Assembly (NCBI GenBank): GCA_025449935.1
Contig: JANWIJ010000082.1
Location: 36,613 to 100,612, forward strand
Direction of reading: 5' to 3'
Length of the DNA stretch: 64,000 bases
Origin: Chitinophagaceae bacterium
GTDB taxonomy: Bacteria; Bacteroidota; Bacteroidia; Chitinophagales; Chitinophagaceae
Shown piece after piece: positions 43,083-50,868 of this stretch. The translations under genes were made by a program, and so were the position numbers. Numbering within the stretch: the first letter of the stretch is position 1; the number at the start of each line of letters is the position of its first letter. The notes beneath the pieces are model-generated. The model was not told where the DNA came from and did not search any database. It worked only from the letters and a program-made list of their open reading frames with translations.

Positions 43083-43218
43083 GAAGAATTACGTTTTACC
43101 CCACCCTGATTTGGCAAAAAATTAATTAACAACATAGGGCTGCCCTGCGGGATTTTCTTAATTTCGGTAATCTTCTTTCAGTGAAAAACTTGGTGCTTAC
43201 CACAACCTTATATCTTTT

Positions 43219-45630
43219 ATGAAAAAAGCAGTTCGTATTTTCTGGCGCATTTTCTTTGGCGGCTTCCTGGTATTTATTGGCCTGATAATAATGGCCAATT
43301 TTGGCATCTTTGGCAAAATGCCGTCAATGGAAGACCTGGAGAATCCTTCTGTTCTGCAGGCTTCGGAACTATATGCAGCAGATGGAACACTCATGGGTAA
43401 ATATTATTATGAGAACGGCAACCGCAGTGTTGTCAAATACAGAGATATTTCCCCACATGTCATTGATGCATTGGTTGCCACGGAAGACAAACGTTTTTAT
43501 AAGCACTCCGGCATAGACCTGAAAGGCACCAGTCGTGCTGTTTTTTTATTGGGAACGAAAGGAGGTGGCAGCACCATCACACAGCAATTAGCCCTGGCCC
43601 TTTTTAATCAACGGGCTTCCAATAAAGCCATTCGCGTTATTCAAAAGCTGAAAGAATGGATCATCGCCATCAAGCTGGAACGCAATTTTACCAAAGAAGA
43701 AATCCTCGCCTTATACCTGAATGCAGTTCCTTATTCAGATAATATTTTCGGCATACGCAATGCTTCGAGGACCTTTTTCCAGAAAGAACCTGACAGGCTG
43801 AATATTGAAGAAGCGGCCCTCCTGGTCGGGATGATCAATGGCCCGGGTATTTTCAATCCCCGCCGCAATCCAAAAGCATCGCTTGACAGGAGAAACCTGG
43901 TGATCAACCGCATGCAGGAAATTGGAAAAATTTCTCCCGGGGAAGCCGCCCGGCTGAAGGCATTGCCCATTAAATTGAATTACCGGAAAATGGATGAGAA
44001 TACCGGCTATGCTCCTTATTTCCGTGAAGTATTAAAGGATGAAGTAAAAGAAGCATTAAAGGATGTCAGGAAACCCAACGGTGACAGGTATGATATTTAT
44101 GATGATGGATTAAAAATCTACACAACCATCAATCCTGTCATGCAGCAATACGCTGAAGAAGCGATGGCACAGCAAATGATCGTACTGCAGCGGAACATTA
44201 ATGCGCGGTCCAGCATAAAAAATGGCAGCATCTGGAAAGATCATGAAAATGTGCTGGAAAGGGCCATGAAGACCTCCGAACGATGGAGAAACCTTGAAGA
44301 AGATGGATTGAGTGAAAAAGAGATCAGGGCCAGCTTTAAAGTAAAAGTGCCGATGAAGGTATTTGCCTGGAATAATAAACGGGAAAAAGATACCGTGATG
44401 ACACCTTATGATTCCATCAAGTATCACCGGCAGATGGAACAGGCTTCGTTTATGGCGATGGACCCGGTTACGGGCGAAGTTTTTGCCTGGGTAGGCGGTA
44501 TCAATTTCAAAACGTACAAGTTTGACCATGTGAACCTGAAAACGAAAAGACAGGTGGGGTCTACCATAAAACCTTTCTTGTATACCCAGGCCATGGAAGA
44601 AAGAGGCTTTACCCCGGAAACGGAGTGTGAAAATAGTGCCCAGAATTTTGGTGGCGACGCCTGGGTACCAGCGGGCAAAAAATGTCCGGGCGGAACCATC
44701 TCCATGGCCAATGCCCTGGCATATTCAAAAAACTGCGCAACCGCCTATATCATGAAACAGGTGGGGCCCAGGCAATTCGTGGATTTTCTCAGCCGCATTA
44801 ATATCCCCACACCGGTCAAACCCTATCCTTCCATTGCATTGGGCACCTGCGATCTTTCCATGTATGAAATGCTCTGGGGTTACACGATTTTTGCAGGCCG
44901 CGGTTTTACCACCAAGCCTTATTATATCAGCCGGATCGAAGACCGGAATGGGAATGTGATCAAGCGTTTTGACTACAGTATCAATCGTAAAGAAGCAGTC
45001 AGTGAAATGACAGCATATACCATGACCCGCATGATGCAGGGAACCGTGGATAAAGGAACGGCAAAGGGAATGAGAACCCGCGTTGGCGCACTGGAAATGG
45101 GGGGCAAAACCGGAACGACCGATGACAATGCCGATGCCTGGTTCATTGGCTACACCCCACAGTTGCTGGCAGGGTCCTGGGTGGGTTTTGATGACCGTTT
45201 TATCCGAAACGAAGGAGATGGCTCCCGGATGGCACGCCCTATTTGTGAATACTTCTTCCAAAAAGTACTGGGTGATAAAAAATTGGGTATTGACAAAGAG
45301 GCCAGGTTTGTGAAACCTGCCGAACTGGAAAATGAAATAAACAGCGCTGATATACTGGTAAGTGATTCAGATCCAAACCCGGGTGCAGAAGGTGATGACC
45401 AGGGGGTGGGAAATGCTGATGATTACGGAAACCAGGGTGGCGAATATATTGGGCCCGAGTCACAACCTGTGAAAGATGACAACAGTAAACCAGCTGAGAA
45501 AAAAGACAGCGTTACAAAAGGCGGAATAAAAAAAGCGGACGATGCCAGCCCGCCGATCGGCGCTCCCTCCAACGACCCAAAGAAAAAGAAAGGGTTGCTG
45601 AAAAGGATATTTGGTAAAAAGGATAATTAA
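43219..45630 (+). CDS. mrcA: Penicillin-binding protein 1A (bifunctional)
   Basis: An 803-aa class A PBP. One N-terminal transmembrane helix (residues 10-30) is followed by the GT51 glycosyltransferase with EDKRFYKHSGIDLKG and GGSTITQQLALALF. The transpeptidase domain has the SxxK motif in GSTIKPFLY, SxN in SKNC and KTG in GGKTGTTDD. All three catalytic motifs are intact. A charged, low-complexity C-terminal tail (from about residue 710) ends in Lys-rich sequence. It makes and cross-links peptidoglycan strands in the periplasm. The gene stands alone and ends in a strong terminator. Confidence 0.95.
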   Translation: MKKAVRIFWRIFFGGFLVFIGLIIMANFGIFGKMPSMEDLENPSVLQASELYAADGTLMGKYYYENGNRSVVKYRDISPHVIDALVATEDKRFYKHSGIDLKGTSRAVFLLGTKGGGSTITQQLALALFNQRASNKAIRVIQKLKEWIIAIKLERNFTKEEILALYLNAVPYSDNIFGIRNASRTFFQKEPDRLNIEEAALLVGMINGPGIFNPRRNPKASLDRRNLVINRMQEIGKISPGEAARLKALPIKLNYRKMDENTGYAPYFREVLKDEVKEALKDVRKPNGDRYDIYDDGLKIYTTINPVMQQYAEEAMAQQMIVLQRNINARSSIKNGSIWKDHENVLERAMKTSERWRNLEEDGLSEKEIRASFKVKVPMKVFAWNNKREKDTVMTPYDSIKYHRQMEQASFMAMDPVTGEVFAWVGGINFKTYKFDHVNLKTKRQVGSTIKPFLYTQAMEERGFTPETECENSAQNFGGDAWVPAGKKCPGGTISMANALAYSKNCATAYIMKQVGPRQFVDFLSRINIPTPVKPYPSIALGTCDLSMYEMLWGYTIFAGRGFTTKPYYISRIEDRNGNVIKRFDYSINRKEAVSEMTAYTMTRMMQGTVDKGTAKGMRTRVGALEMGGKTGTTDDNADAWFIGYTPQLLAGSWVGFDDRFIRNEGDGSRMARPICEYFFQKVLGDKKLGIDKEARFVKPAELENEINSADILVSDSDPNPGAEGDDQGVGNADDYGNQGGEYIGPESQPVKDDNSKPAEKKDSVTKGGIKKADDASPPIGAPSNDPKKKKGLLKRIFGKKDN

Positions 45631-45648
45631 TTTTCCGGGGAAGTTTTT

Positions 45649-45682
45649 AAAAAGAGGTTTCTGTTTTGAAACCTCTTTTTTA
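45649..45682 (+). terminator. Rho-independent terminator of the PBP1A gene
   Basis: AAAGAGGTTTC (45651-45661) pairs perfectly with GAAACCTCTTT (45668-45678) across a 6-nt loop, with an A-run before and a T-run after. The flanking A/T symmetry may let it work in both directions. Confidence 0.9.
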
Positions 45683-45726
45683 TCTTACACGCCAGACGAA
45701 TCATTTATTTTCAAAAAACAAATTTC

Positions 45727-46221
45727 TTGTGTAGCATTCAACCAGCAGGGCCTGGCGATATCCCGGTTATCCGCGAACTGGCTTTAAGAATATGGCCACC
45801 TGCTTACTCCGGTATGCTTTCTGCTGGTCAGATCGAATACATGCTGGGGCTGATGTACAGCGCTGCTTCATTAAAAAAACAAATGGATGAGGGTGCCGTA
45901 TTTATCCTGGCCTGTGAAAACAATGAGCCTGTTGGCTTTGCTTCCTACCAGGAAATAAAGCCTTTCGTCTTCAAACTGCACAAACTTTATGTACTTCCCT
46001 CGCAGCAGGGAAAAGGTACAGGACGTTTCCTGTTGGACCGTATTATGGCTGCTATCAAACCGGTTGGTAAGGCGACCCTGCAACTCCAGGTAAACCGGGA
46101 AAACAAGGCCCGCCACTTTTATGAAAAACTTGGATTTACCATTATCGATGAGATTGACCTGGATATCGGCAACGGTTTTTTTATGAATGATTATGTGATG
46201 GAAAAGAAAATAATTCCGTAA
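45727..46221 (+). CDS. GNAT-family N-acetyltransferase
   Basis: A 164-aa GNAT protein. The N-terminal strand is IQPAGPGDIPVIRELALRIWPPAY, the acetyl-CoA loop is VLPSQQGKGTGRFLL and the C-terminal part is LQVNRENKARHFYEKLGFTI, all normal for the family. The start is a TTG at 45727 (then TGT AGC ATT); no ATG precedes the first strand. The gene lies 45 bp after a strong terminator, so it needs its own promoter in that space, where I see only a weak TTATTTTC. The substrate is unknown. Confidence 0.85.
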   Translation: MCSIQPAGPGDIPVIRELALRIWPPAYSGMLSAGQIEYMLGLMYSAASLKKQMDEGAVFILACENNEPVGFASYQEIKPFVFKLHKLYVLPSQQGKGTGRFLLDRIMAAIKPVGKATLQLQVNRENKARHFYEKLGFTIIDEIDLDIGNGFFMNDYVMEKKIIP

Positions 46222-46252
46222 CCTGGCTGTGATTATGCCGGCTGCAAGACTG

Positions 46253-48172
46253 CTAGCGTATGATGGTAACGATTCCTTTATATACAACCTGGTTGCCCAA
46301 ATAATCTATAGCCTCTGCCACCCACACAAAACTACCGGTGGGCTGTTCTGCCCCCTTAATCTTTCCGTCCCACCCCTGCTGTGGGTTGCGGGTTGAAAAT
46401 ACCATTTGTCCCCAGCGGTTAAAAATCCTGAAATACCTGAGTTCCCTTATCCCAACGGGTATAGCTTTCAGCACATCATTTAATCCATCGTTGTTGGGCG
46501 TGAAACCGGAAGGCACATAGATATCGGGGCCTTTATAAACTTTAATAAAAATGTCATCGGTCGTCGTACATCCTCCCGGTGTTTTGCCGGTAACCACATA
46601 GTGATAGTCCTGGGCCAGGGTTGCAATAGGTGATGCGATATCCGGGTTATCTAAGAAATTGCGGGGAGACCAGCTGTAATTCGTGACCCCTATATTAGTC
46701 GTTTCCCTGGCCAGCAGTTGCAAAGGCTGGTTTATGGCTGCTACCGTATCATTTCCTGCGAATATTTTCACCGTAATATCTTTCCATTCAATAACCACTG
46801 AGTCCTGCAGCAGGCAACTGCCTGCTGCCGCAGTACAGGTATAGGCCGTAAAACTTTGGAGCGGCGTAGCCACCGGGTTTGGGATATCCGGGTTGTTCAA
46901 AGTAGCGGCATTGTTCCACTTATACGTACTGTAGCCCGGTGGGGCATTTAACTGCACAGAAGCATCCCGGCAGGTAGCCACCGTATCCGGGGAAAGGTTG
47001 AGAAGACCATAATCCCTGATCTGGATACTCGTGCTGTCGGTAGGGGTGGCGGAACCACAACTTCCCAAAGCATATACATTTAAAACTTCGACGCCTTCCG
47101 CTGCGCCGTCAGCGAGAGCCGAGACATTCACTACAACAAAACTATCGTTGGCCGGAATGGTTACAGAAGAAGGAAGAGTTAGTACATCCGTGCCATTCTG
47201 CGCTGACCCGGCATAAGCAAGCGATACGTTGAGCGGTACTGCATCTTTTTTTGGCCGGCTAACTACAAAAGTTCCCGGTACACAACCTTCAGCCAGGTGG
47301 TTATTCCCGGACGAATCCAGTGGGGTAAAGTTGGTGATCTTTATGGCATTAGAACTAAGACTCCGGGCCTGGATAAAAACACCCGTATCCCAAAAGCGGT
47401 CACCCACATCAGCTACCACTAATTTTAAATGATAGGTTTCGCAGGGGATAACCCCGGCAACGGCGGCAAACACTTTGGTATGTCCTTCATGGATAAAAAA
47501 TACATTCGTCGTCTTGTCGATATAATATTGAGGATTGTTGACACAGTTGGCCGTGGTGATATTATTAATATTAGTAATTGTTACAGGCGTATTTGTTCCC
47601 GGTATCAACGCAATATTTTTACTCCCGGTAATACCGGGTCCGGAAATAAAAAAACCGAAAGCATCATTATAAATACAAACTGTTTCGGTCGTATATTCTT
47701 CAGAACTCATCACATAATTGAATTTGATACTGTCGCCCAACGGCACAAAATCAAATTCGAGCGCAACCGCATCATTCAGATCGGTGATTGGTACGCCCAA
47801 TTCATTCGCAAGGGTCGCATCACCGGGAGTGCCCAGCACATTATCCGCCCGTTTTGCTGAAGCAGGAAAAGTCCCGTTTCCGTCAACTCCATACTGGCTG
47901 GTGGAGAAATCTGTCTTTGCCCTCCCGGTGGTTAGCACAATTCCACTGTCTATTCCAATATTTACTGACCGTAAGCTCTTAAAAATACCCGCCGGCCTGA
48001 TAAGACCCGTCTGTGTTATGGACACATTACTGATAATAACCCCCTCACCTACCAGGTTTTGAGCCAGCTGCAACGCACTGTTCGTTTCTGTAACCCGTAA
48101 TTGAGCAGTGCCAATAAGGGTAGTTAAGAGGAACGTAACAACTAAAGATGATTGGGCGGTATGTGATTTCAT
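46253..48172 (-). CDS. T9SS type B cargo protein with choice-of-anchor L domain
   Basis: A 639-aa secreted protein. After a signal peptide (ending TLIGTAQ), residues 30-250 form a choice-of-anchor L domain (LVGEGVIISNVSITQ, GIVLTTGRA, FNYVMSSEEY, NDAFGFFISGPG). Immunoglobulin-like/PKD-type modules follow (GYSTYKWNNAATL, NIGVTNYSWSPRN). The C-terminus is the gliding-motility-associated type B sorting domain: FTPNNDGLNDVL, FRIFNRWGQMVF and GWDGKIKG. It should leave the cell through the T9SS and stay on or near the surface. The start at 48172 (MKSHTAQSS) opens the signal peptide; a long upstream extension in frame overlaps the next gene and is rejected. Confidence 0.88.
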   Translation of the reverse strand: MKSHTAQSSLVVTFLLTTLIGTAQLRVTETNSALQLAQNLVGEGVIISNVSITQTGLIRPAGIFKSLRSVNIGIDSGIVLTTGRAKTDFSTSQYGVDGNGTFPASAKRADNVLGTPGDATLANELGVPITDLNDAVALEFDFVPLGDSIKFNYVMSSEEYTTETVCIYNDAFGFFISGPGITGSKNIALIPGTNTPVTITNINNITTANCVNNPQYYIDKTTNVFFIHEGHTKVFAAVAGVIPCETYHLKLVVADVGDRFWDTGVFIQARSLSSNAIKITNFTPLDSSGNNHLAEGCVPGTFVVSRPKKDAVPLNVSLAYAGSAQNGTDVLTLPSSVTIPANDSFVVVNVSALADGAAEGVEVLNVYALGSCGSATPTDSTSIQIRDYGLLNLSPDTVATCRDASVQLNAPPGYSTYKWNNAATLNNPDIPNPVATPLQSFTAYTCTAAAGSCLLQDSVVIEWKDITVKIFAGNDTVAAINQPLQLLARETTNIGVTNYSWSPRNFLDNPDIASPIATLAQDYHYVVTGKTPGGCTTTDDIFIKVYKGPDIYVPSGFTPNNDGLNDVLKAIPVGIRELRYFRIFNRWGQMVFSTRNPQQGWDGKIKGAEQPTGSFVWVAEAIDYLGNQVVYKGIVTIIR

Positions 48173-48330
48173 TTCAGTTGTCAGGCTTGTTTGCCTGATA
48201 AAAATATAGTTTTTAAAGCATTCACGGGATGCGGACCCCTGGAGAGACGAGTGACAAAAATTGAGAACGGGCGAGAGGAGATACTGGAAAAAATAGGAAA
48301 GTAAAAGCTGGATCTTAACCCCGCGTACTG

Positions 48331-48804
48331 TTACTTGTTTACCAGCACCCCCTTGCAATCGAGATATCCTACGGGGTCCACCGGGGTTTCAAAATCAAAC
48401 ATCAGGAGTTCAATATTATCTCCCGGTTTGATATACCCGATAGTTTGTCCCGCTTTCAGGTTTTCATTTCTTCTTACAACGAGTCTTGATAACCCCGTGT
48501 ACCAGAAATAATAATCTTTATTATGGTGCCTGACAAACAAAACCACTCCGTATTTCCCGTCTTCATCCATTTCCGTGTTGGTGACTCTTGCATTAGCACC
48601 TGCTTTAACGATGGTATCCGGCCTGCTGCTCAGCACAATACAATAGTCAGGCGGGTCAAAGCGTACAGCATTTTTAGGGGGAGGCACAACAGTAGCTTCG
48701 TTTAAAGGGCAAATCAACCGGAGGCTGTCTTTTTGGGCAAAAAGCCCGGCAGGTGAGTATAGTAACGCCAGTATGAGGCAATGCTTAAGCATAGTTTTCA
48801 TCAA
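48331..48804 (-). CDS. Degenerate M23 (LytM-like) exported protein
   Basis: A 157-aa exported protein with a signal peptide (ending AGLFAQ). The core (GKYGVVLFVRHHNKDYYFWYTGLSRLVVRR, then NLKAGQTIGYIKPG) follows the strand order of M23 endopeptidases. However, the final His-x-His zinc motif is replaced by LLMFDFE, and no clear His-x3-Asp is present earlier. The fold is probably kept without zinc or activity, as in regulatory LytM proteins such as EnvC and NlpD. It may bind or regulate a cell-wall enzyme. It lies between a small unknown gene and the T9SS cargo gene, all on the minus strand. Confidence 0.68.
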   Translation of the reverse strand: MMKTMLKHCLILALLYSPAGLFAQKDSLRLICPLNEATVVPPPKNAVRFDPPDYCIVLSSRPDTIVKAGANARVTNTEMDEDGKYGVVLFVRHHNKDYYFWYTGLSRLVVRRNENLKAGQTIGYIKPGDNIELLMFDFETPVDPVGYLDCKGVLVNK

Positions 48805-48845
48805 CGGTAAACAGGGTCCGGGGATTAAACGGGAAAAAGCAATAC

Positions 48846-49145
48846 TTAGTTTTTGTGCATGCTTAATTTTTTCGCCATTTCCGCACTTACGCCTTCTGCC
48901 GAAATACCATAACCGGTTACCATTACGCCCTTCATCCCGTTTAATGACTGAATGCCATACACAACCGCCTGGTCCGATGGATTTGAGTCGCCCTCAAACC
49001 GGTGGAATTCCACGATCTCAAAATCATTGACATCAAATTTCGCGTGGCCACATACCAGGCAATTTTCTTCCAGGTTGAAATCGACCGTAAAATCTCTTTG
49101 TTTCAGCCCGTTTATCGCCTGTGATACGCTGTCATAAGTAAACAT
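48846..49145 (-). CDS. Small conserved Bacteroidota protein
   Basis: A 99-aa cytoplasmic protein. Its form (SVSQAINGLKQRDFTVDFNLEEN, DFEIVEFHRFEGDSNPSDQAVVYGI, GVMVTGYGISAEG) is that of a small family widespread in Bacteroidota. I recall it often being labelled 'phosphoribosylpyrophosphate synthetase', although it is far too short for that and lacks the PRPP motif, so the label should not be trusted. The real role is unknown. It is divergent from ahcY. Confidence 0.8.
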   Translation of the reverse strand: MFTYDSVSQAINGLKQRDFTVDFNLEENCLVCGHAKFDVNDFEIVEFHRFEGDSNPSDQAVVYGIQSLNGMKGVMVTGYGISAEGVSAEMAKKLSMHKN

Positions 49146-49299
49146 GGTATAGGTATTTTTACTTTTTCAAAGGTAGTTTTGTTTGTTCAAAACCGGCTGA
49201 GAGAATAGGACTTGCTGTTAAACATGACCTTACAATGATAATGTGTAAAATAACCGGGTAAAAGCCTTTGCGGATGCCCGTTTTATAGCAGGGATATAT

Positions 49300-49307
49300 T
49301 ACCTTTG
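49300..49307 (+). promoter_or_regulatory. -7 element of ahcY
   Basis: TACCTTTG, followed by CGCC, fully matches TAnnTTTG and lies 23 bp before the ahcY ATG. There is no TTG at the correct -33 distance. I looked for the short S-adenosylhomocysteine riboswitch fold here and did not see it; the leader would be only about 18 nt. Confidence 0.5.
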
Positions 49308-49330
49308 CGCCTAAAATTAAACGCTATAAA

Positions 49331-50656
49331 ATGTCTACAGTAACTAAAACCATTGACTTTGGCCTGCCATATAAAGTGGCGGATATTTCCCTTGCTGAAT
49401 GGGGACGAAAAGAAATACGTTTAGCCGAAGCAGAAATGCCCGGTTTGATGTCAATCCGCAAAGAATACGGACCTACCCAACCCCTGAAAGGTGCAAGAGT
49501 TGCCGGTTGTCTGCACATGACCATCCAGACGGCAGTGCTGATTGAAACATTAACAGCTCTTGGCGCTGAAGTAAAATGGAGCTCCTGCAATATTTTTTCC
49601 ACCCAGGATCATGCGGCCGCCGCCATAGCAGCTGCCGGTATCGGTGTATTTGCCTGGAAAGGGCAAACACAGGAAGAAGCTGACTGGTGTATCGAACAAA
49701 CCCTGTTCTTTGGTGGTAAAGACAAGCCATTGAATATGATCTTGGATGATGGTGGTGACCTGACCAATATGGTACTTGACACTTATCCTGAACTGGTACA
49801 GCATGTAAAGGGAATATCTGAAGAAACAACAACCGGTGTACACCGTTTATATGAAAGAGTGGCGAAAGGAACATTGCCCATGCCTGCCATCAATGTAAAC
49901 GATTCAGTTACCAAATCTAAATTTGATAATAAATACGGTTGTAAAGAATCACTGGTGGATTCCATCCGCCGGGCTACCGACGTGATGCTGGCTGGAAAAG
50001 TAGCTGTTGTGGGTGGTTATGGTGATGTGGGTAAGGGTTCTGCTGCATCACTTGCAGGGGCCGGTTGCCGCGTGATTGTTACCGAGATCGACCCGATTTG
50101 TGCCCTGCAGGCCGCGATGGATGGATTTGAAGTAAAGAAAATGATTGACGCAGTTAAGGAAGCAGATATTGTGGTCACTGCTTCCGGTTGCCGTGACCTG
50201 ATCCGTGGCGAGCATTTTAAACTAATGAAAGACAAAGTGATTGTTTGTAATATTGGTCACTTTGATATTGAAATTGACATTGCCTGGCTGAATACCAATT
50301 ATGGTGATACAAAAGATACCATTAAGCCACAGGTTGATATTTACAATGTGGATGGTCATGATGTGATCATCCTCGCAGAAGGCCGCCTGGTAAACCTGGG
50401 TTGTGCCACCGGCCATCCTTCCTTTGTGATGAGTAACTCCTTCAGTAACCAGACGCTGGCCCAGATCGAGTTATGGCAAAACCACAAAAATTATGAGAAC
50501 AAAGTGTATGTGCTGCCAAAACACCTGGATGAAAAAGTGGCGCATTTGCACCTGTCCAAAATCGGGGTGGTGCTGGATGAACTGACCACGGCCCAGGCAG
50601 AGTATTTAGGTATCAGCAAAGAAGGACCGTTCAAAGCGGAGCATTACAGGTATTAA
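49331..50656 (+). CDS. ahcY: Adenosylhomocysteinase
   Basis: A 441-aa S-adenosylhomocysteine hydrolase, which splits the by-product of methylation into adenosine and homocysteine. Diagnostic segments are [37 protein letters not shown] with the catalytic Lys/Asp, the NAD loop [11 protein letters not shown], and the conserved C-terminus PFKAEHYRY that closes the neighbouring NAD site. Everything expected is present. It stands alone, with its own promoter element and a terminator. Confidence 0.98.
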   Translation: MSTVTKTIDFGLPYKVADISLAEWGRKEIRLAEAEMPGLMSIRKEYGPTQPLKGARVAGCLHMTIQTAVLIETLTALGAEVKWSSCNIFSTQDHAAAAIAAAGIGVFAWKGQTQEEADWCIEQTLFFGGKDKPLNMILDDGGDLTNMVLDTYPELVQHVKGISEETTTGVHRLYERVAKGTLPMPAINVNDSVTKSKFDNKYGCKESLVDSIRRATDVMLAGKVAVVGGYGDVGKGSAASLAGAGCRVIVTEIDPICALQAAMDGFEVKKMIDAVKEADIVVTASGCRDLIRGEHFKLMKDKVIVCNIGHFDIEIDIAWLNTNYGDTKDTIKPQVDIYNVDGHDVIILAEGRLVNLGCATGHPSFVMSNSFSNQTLAQIELWQNHKNYENKVYVLPKHLDEKVAHLHLSKIGVVLDELTTAQAEYLGISKEGPFKAEHYRY

Positions 50657-50679
50657 TTTTCTGTTTCAGTTGAATAAAG

Positions 50680-50708
50680 ACCCATCTTCCAAAAAGATGG
50701 GTTTTTTG
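50680..50708 (+). terminator. Rho-independent terminator of ahcY
   Basis: ACCCATCTT (50680-50688) pairs perfectly with AAGATGGGT (50694-50702) across a 5-nt loop, followed by a run of T. It lies 23 bp after the ahcY stop codon. Confidence 0.92.
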
Positions 50709-50868
50709 TTTGGATATTACCGGTAAATAATTCTAACTTAATAGTGGATGTTAAACTAATAATGACAGTTCATCTCCACCCTGCTGAATTCCTATTTCCC
50801 TCTACCCATACTGAACACTCCTGATTAGCCGCACAGAAATTGTTTTACAATCTTTAATTTCTGCTATT

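Noticed and set aside
48173..48358. A 62-codon N-terminal extension of the T9SS cargo protein
   Set aside because: It overlaps the end of the neighbouring gene and would put the signal peptide inside the protein; the start at 48172 is much better.
49200..49330. S-adenosylhomocysteine riboswitch before ahcY
   Set aside because: The predicted leader is only about 18 nt and no matching fold was seen in the upstream 130 bp.
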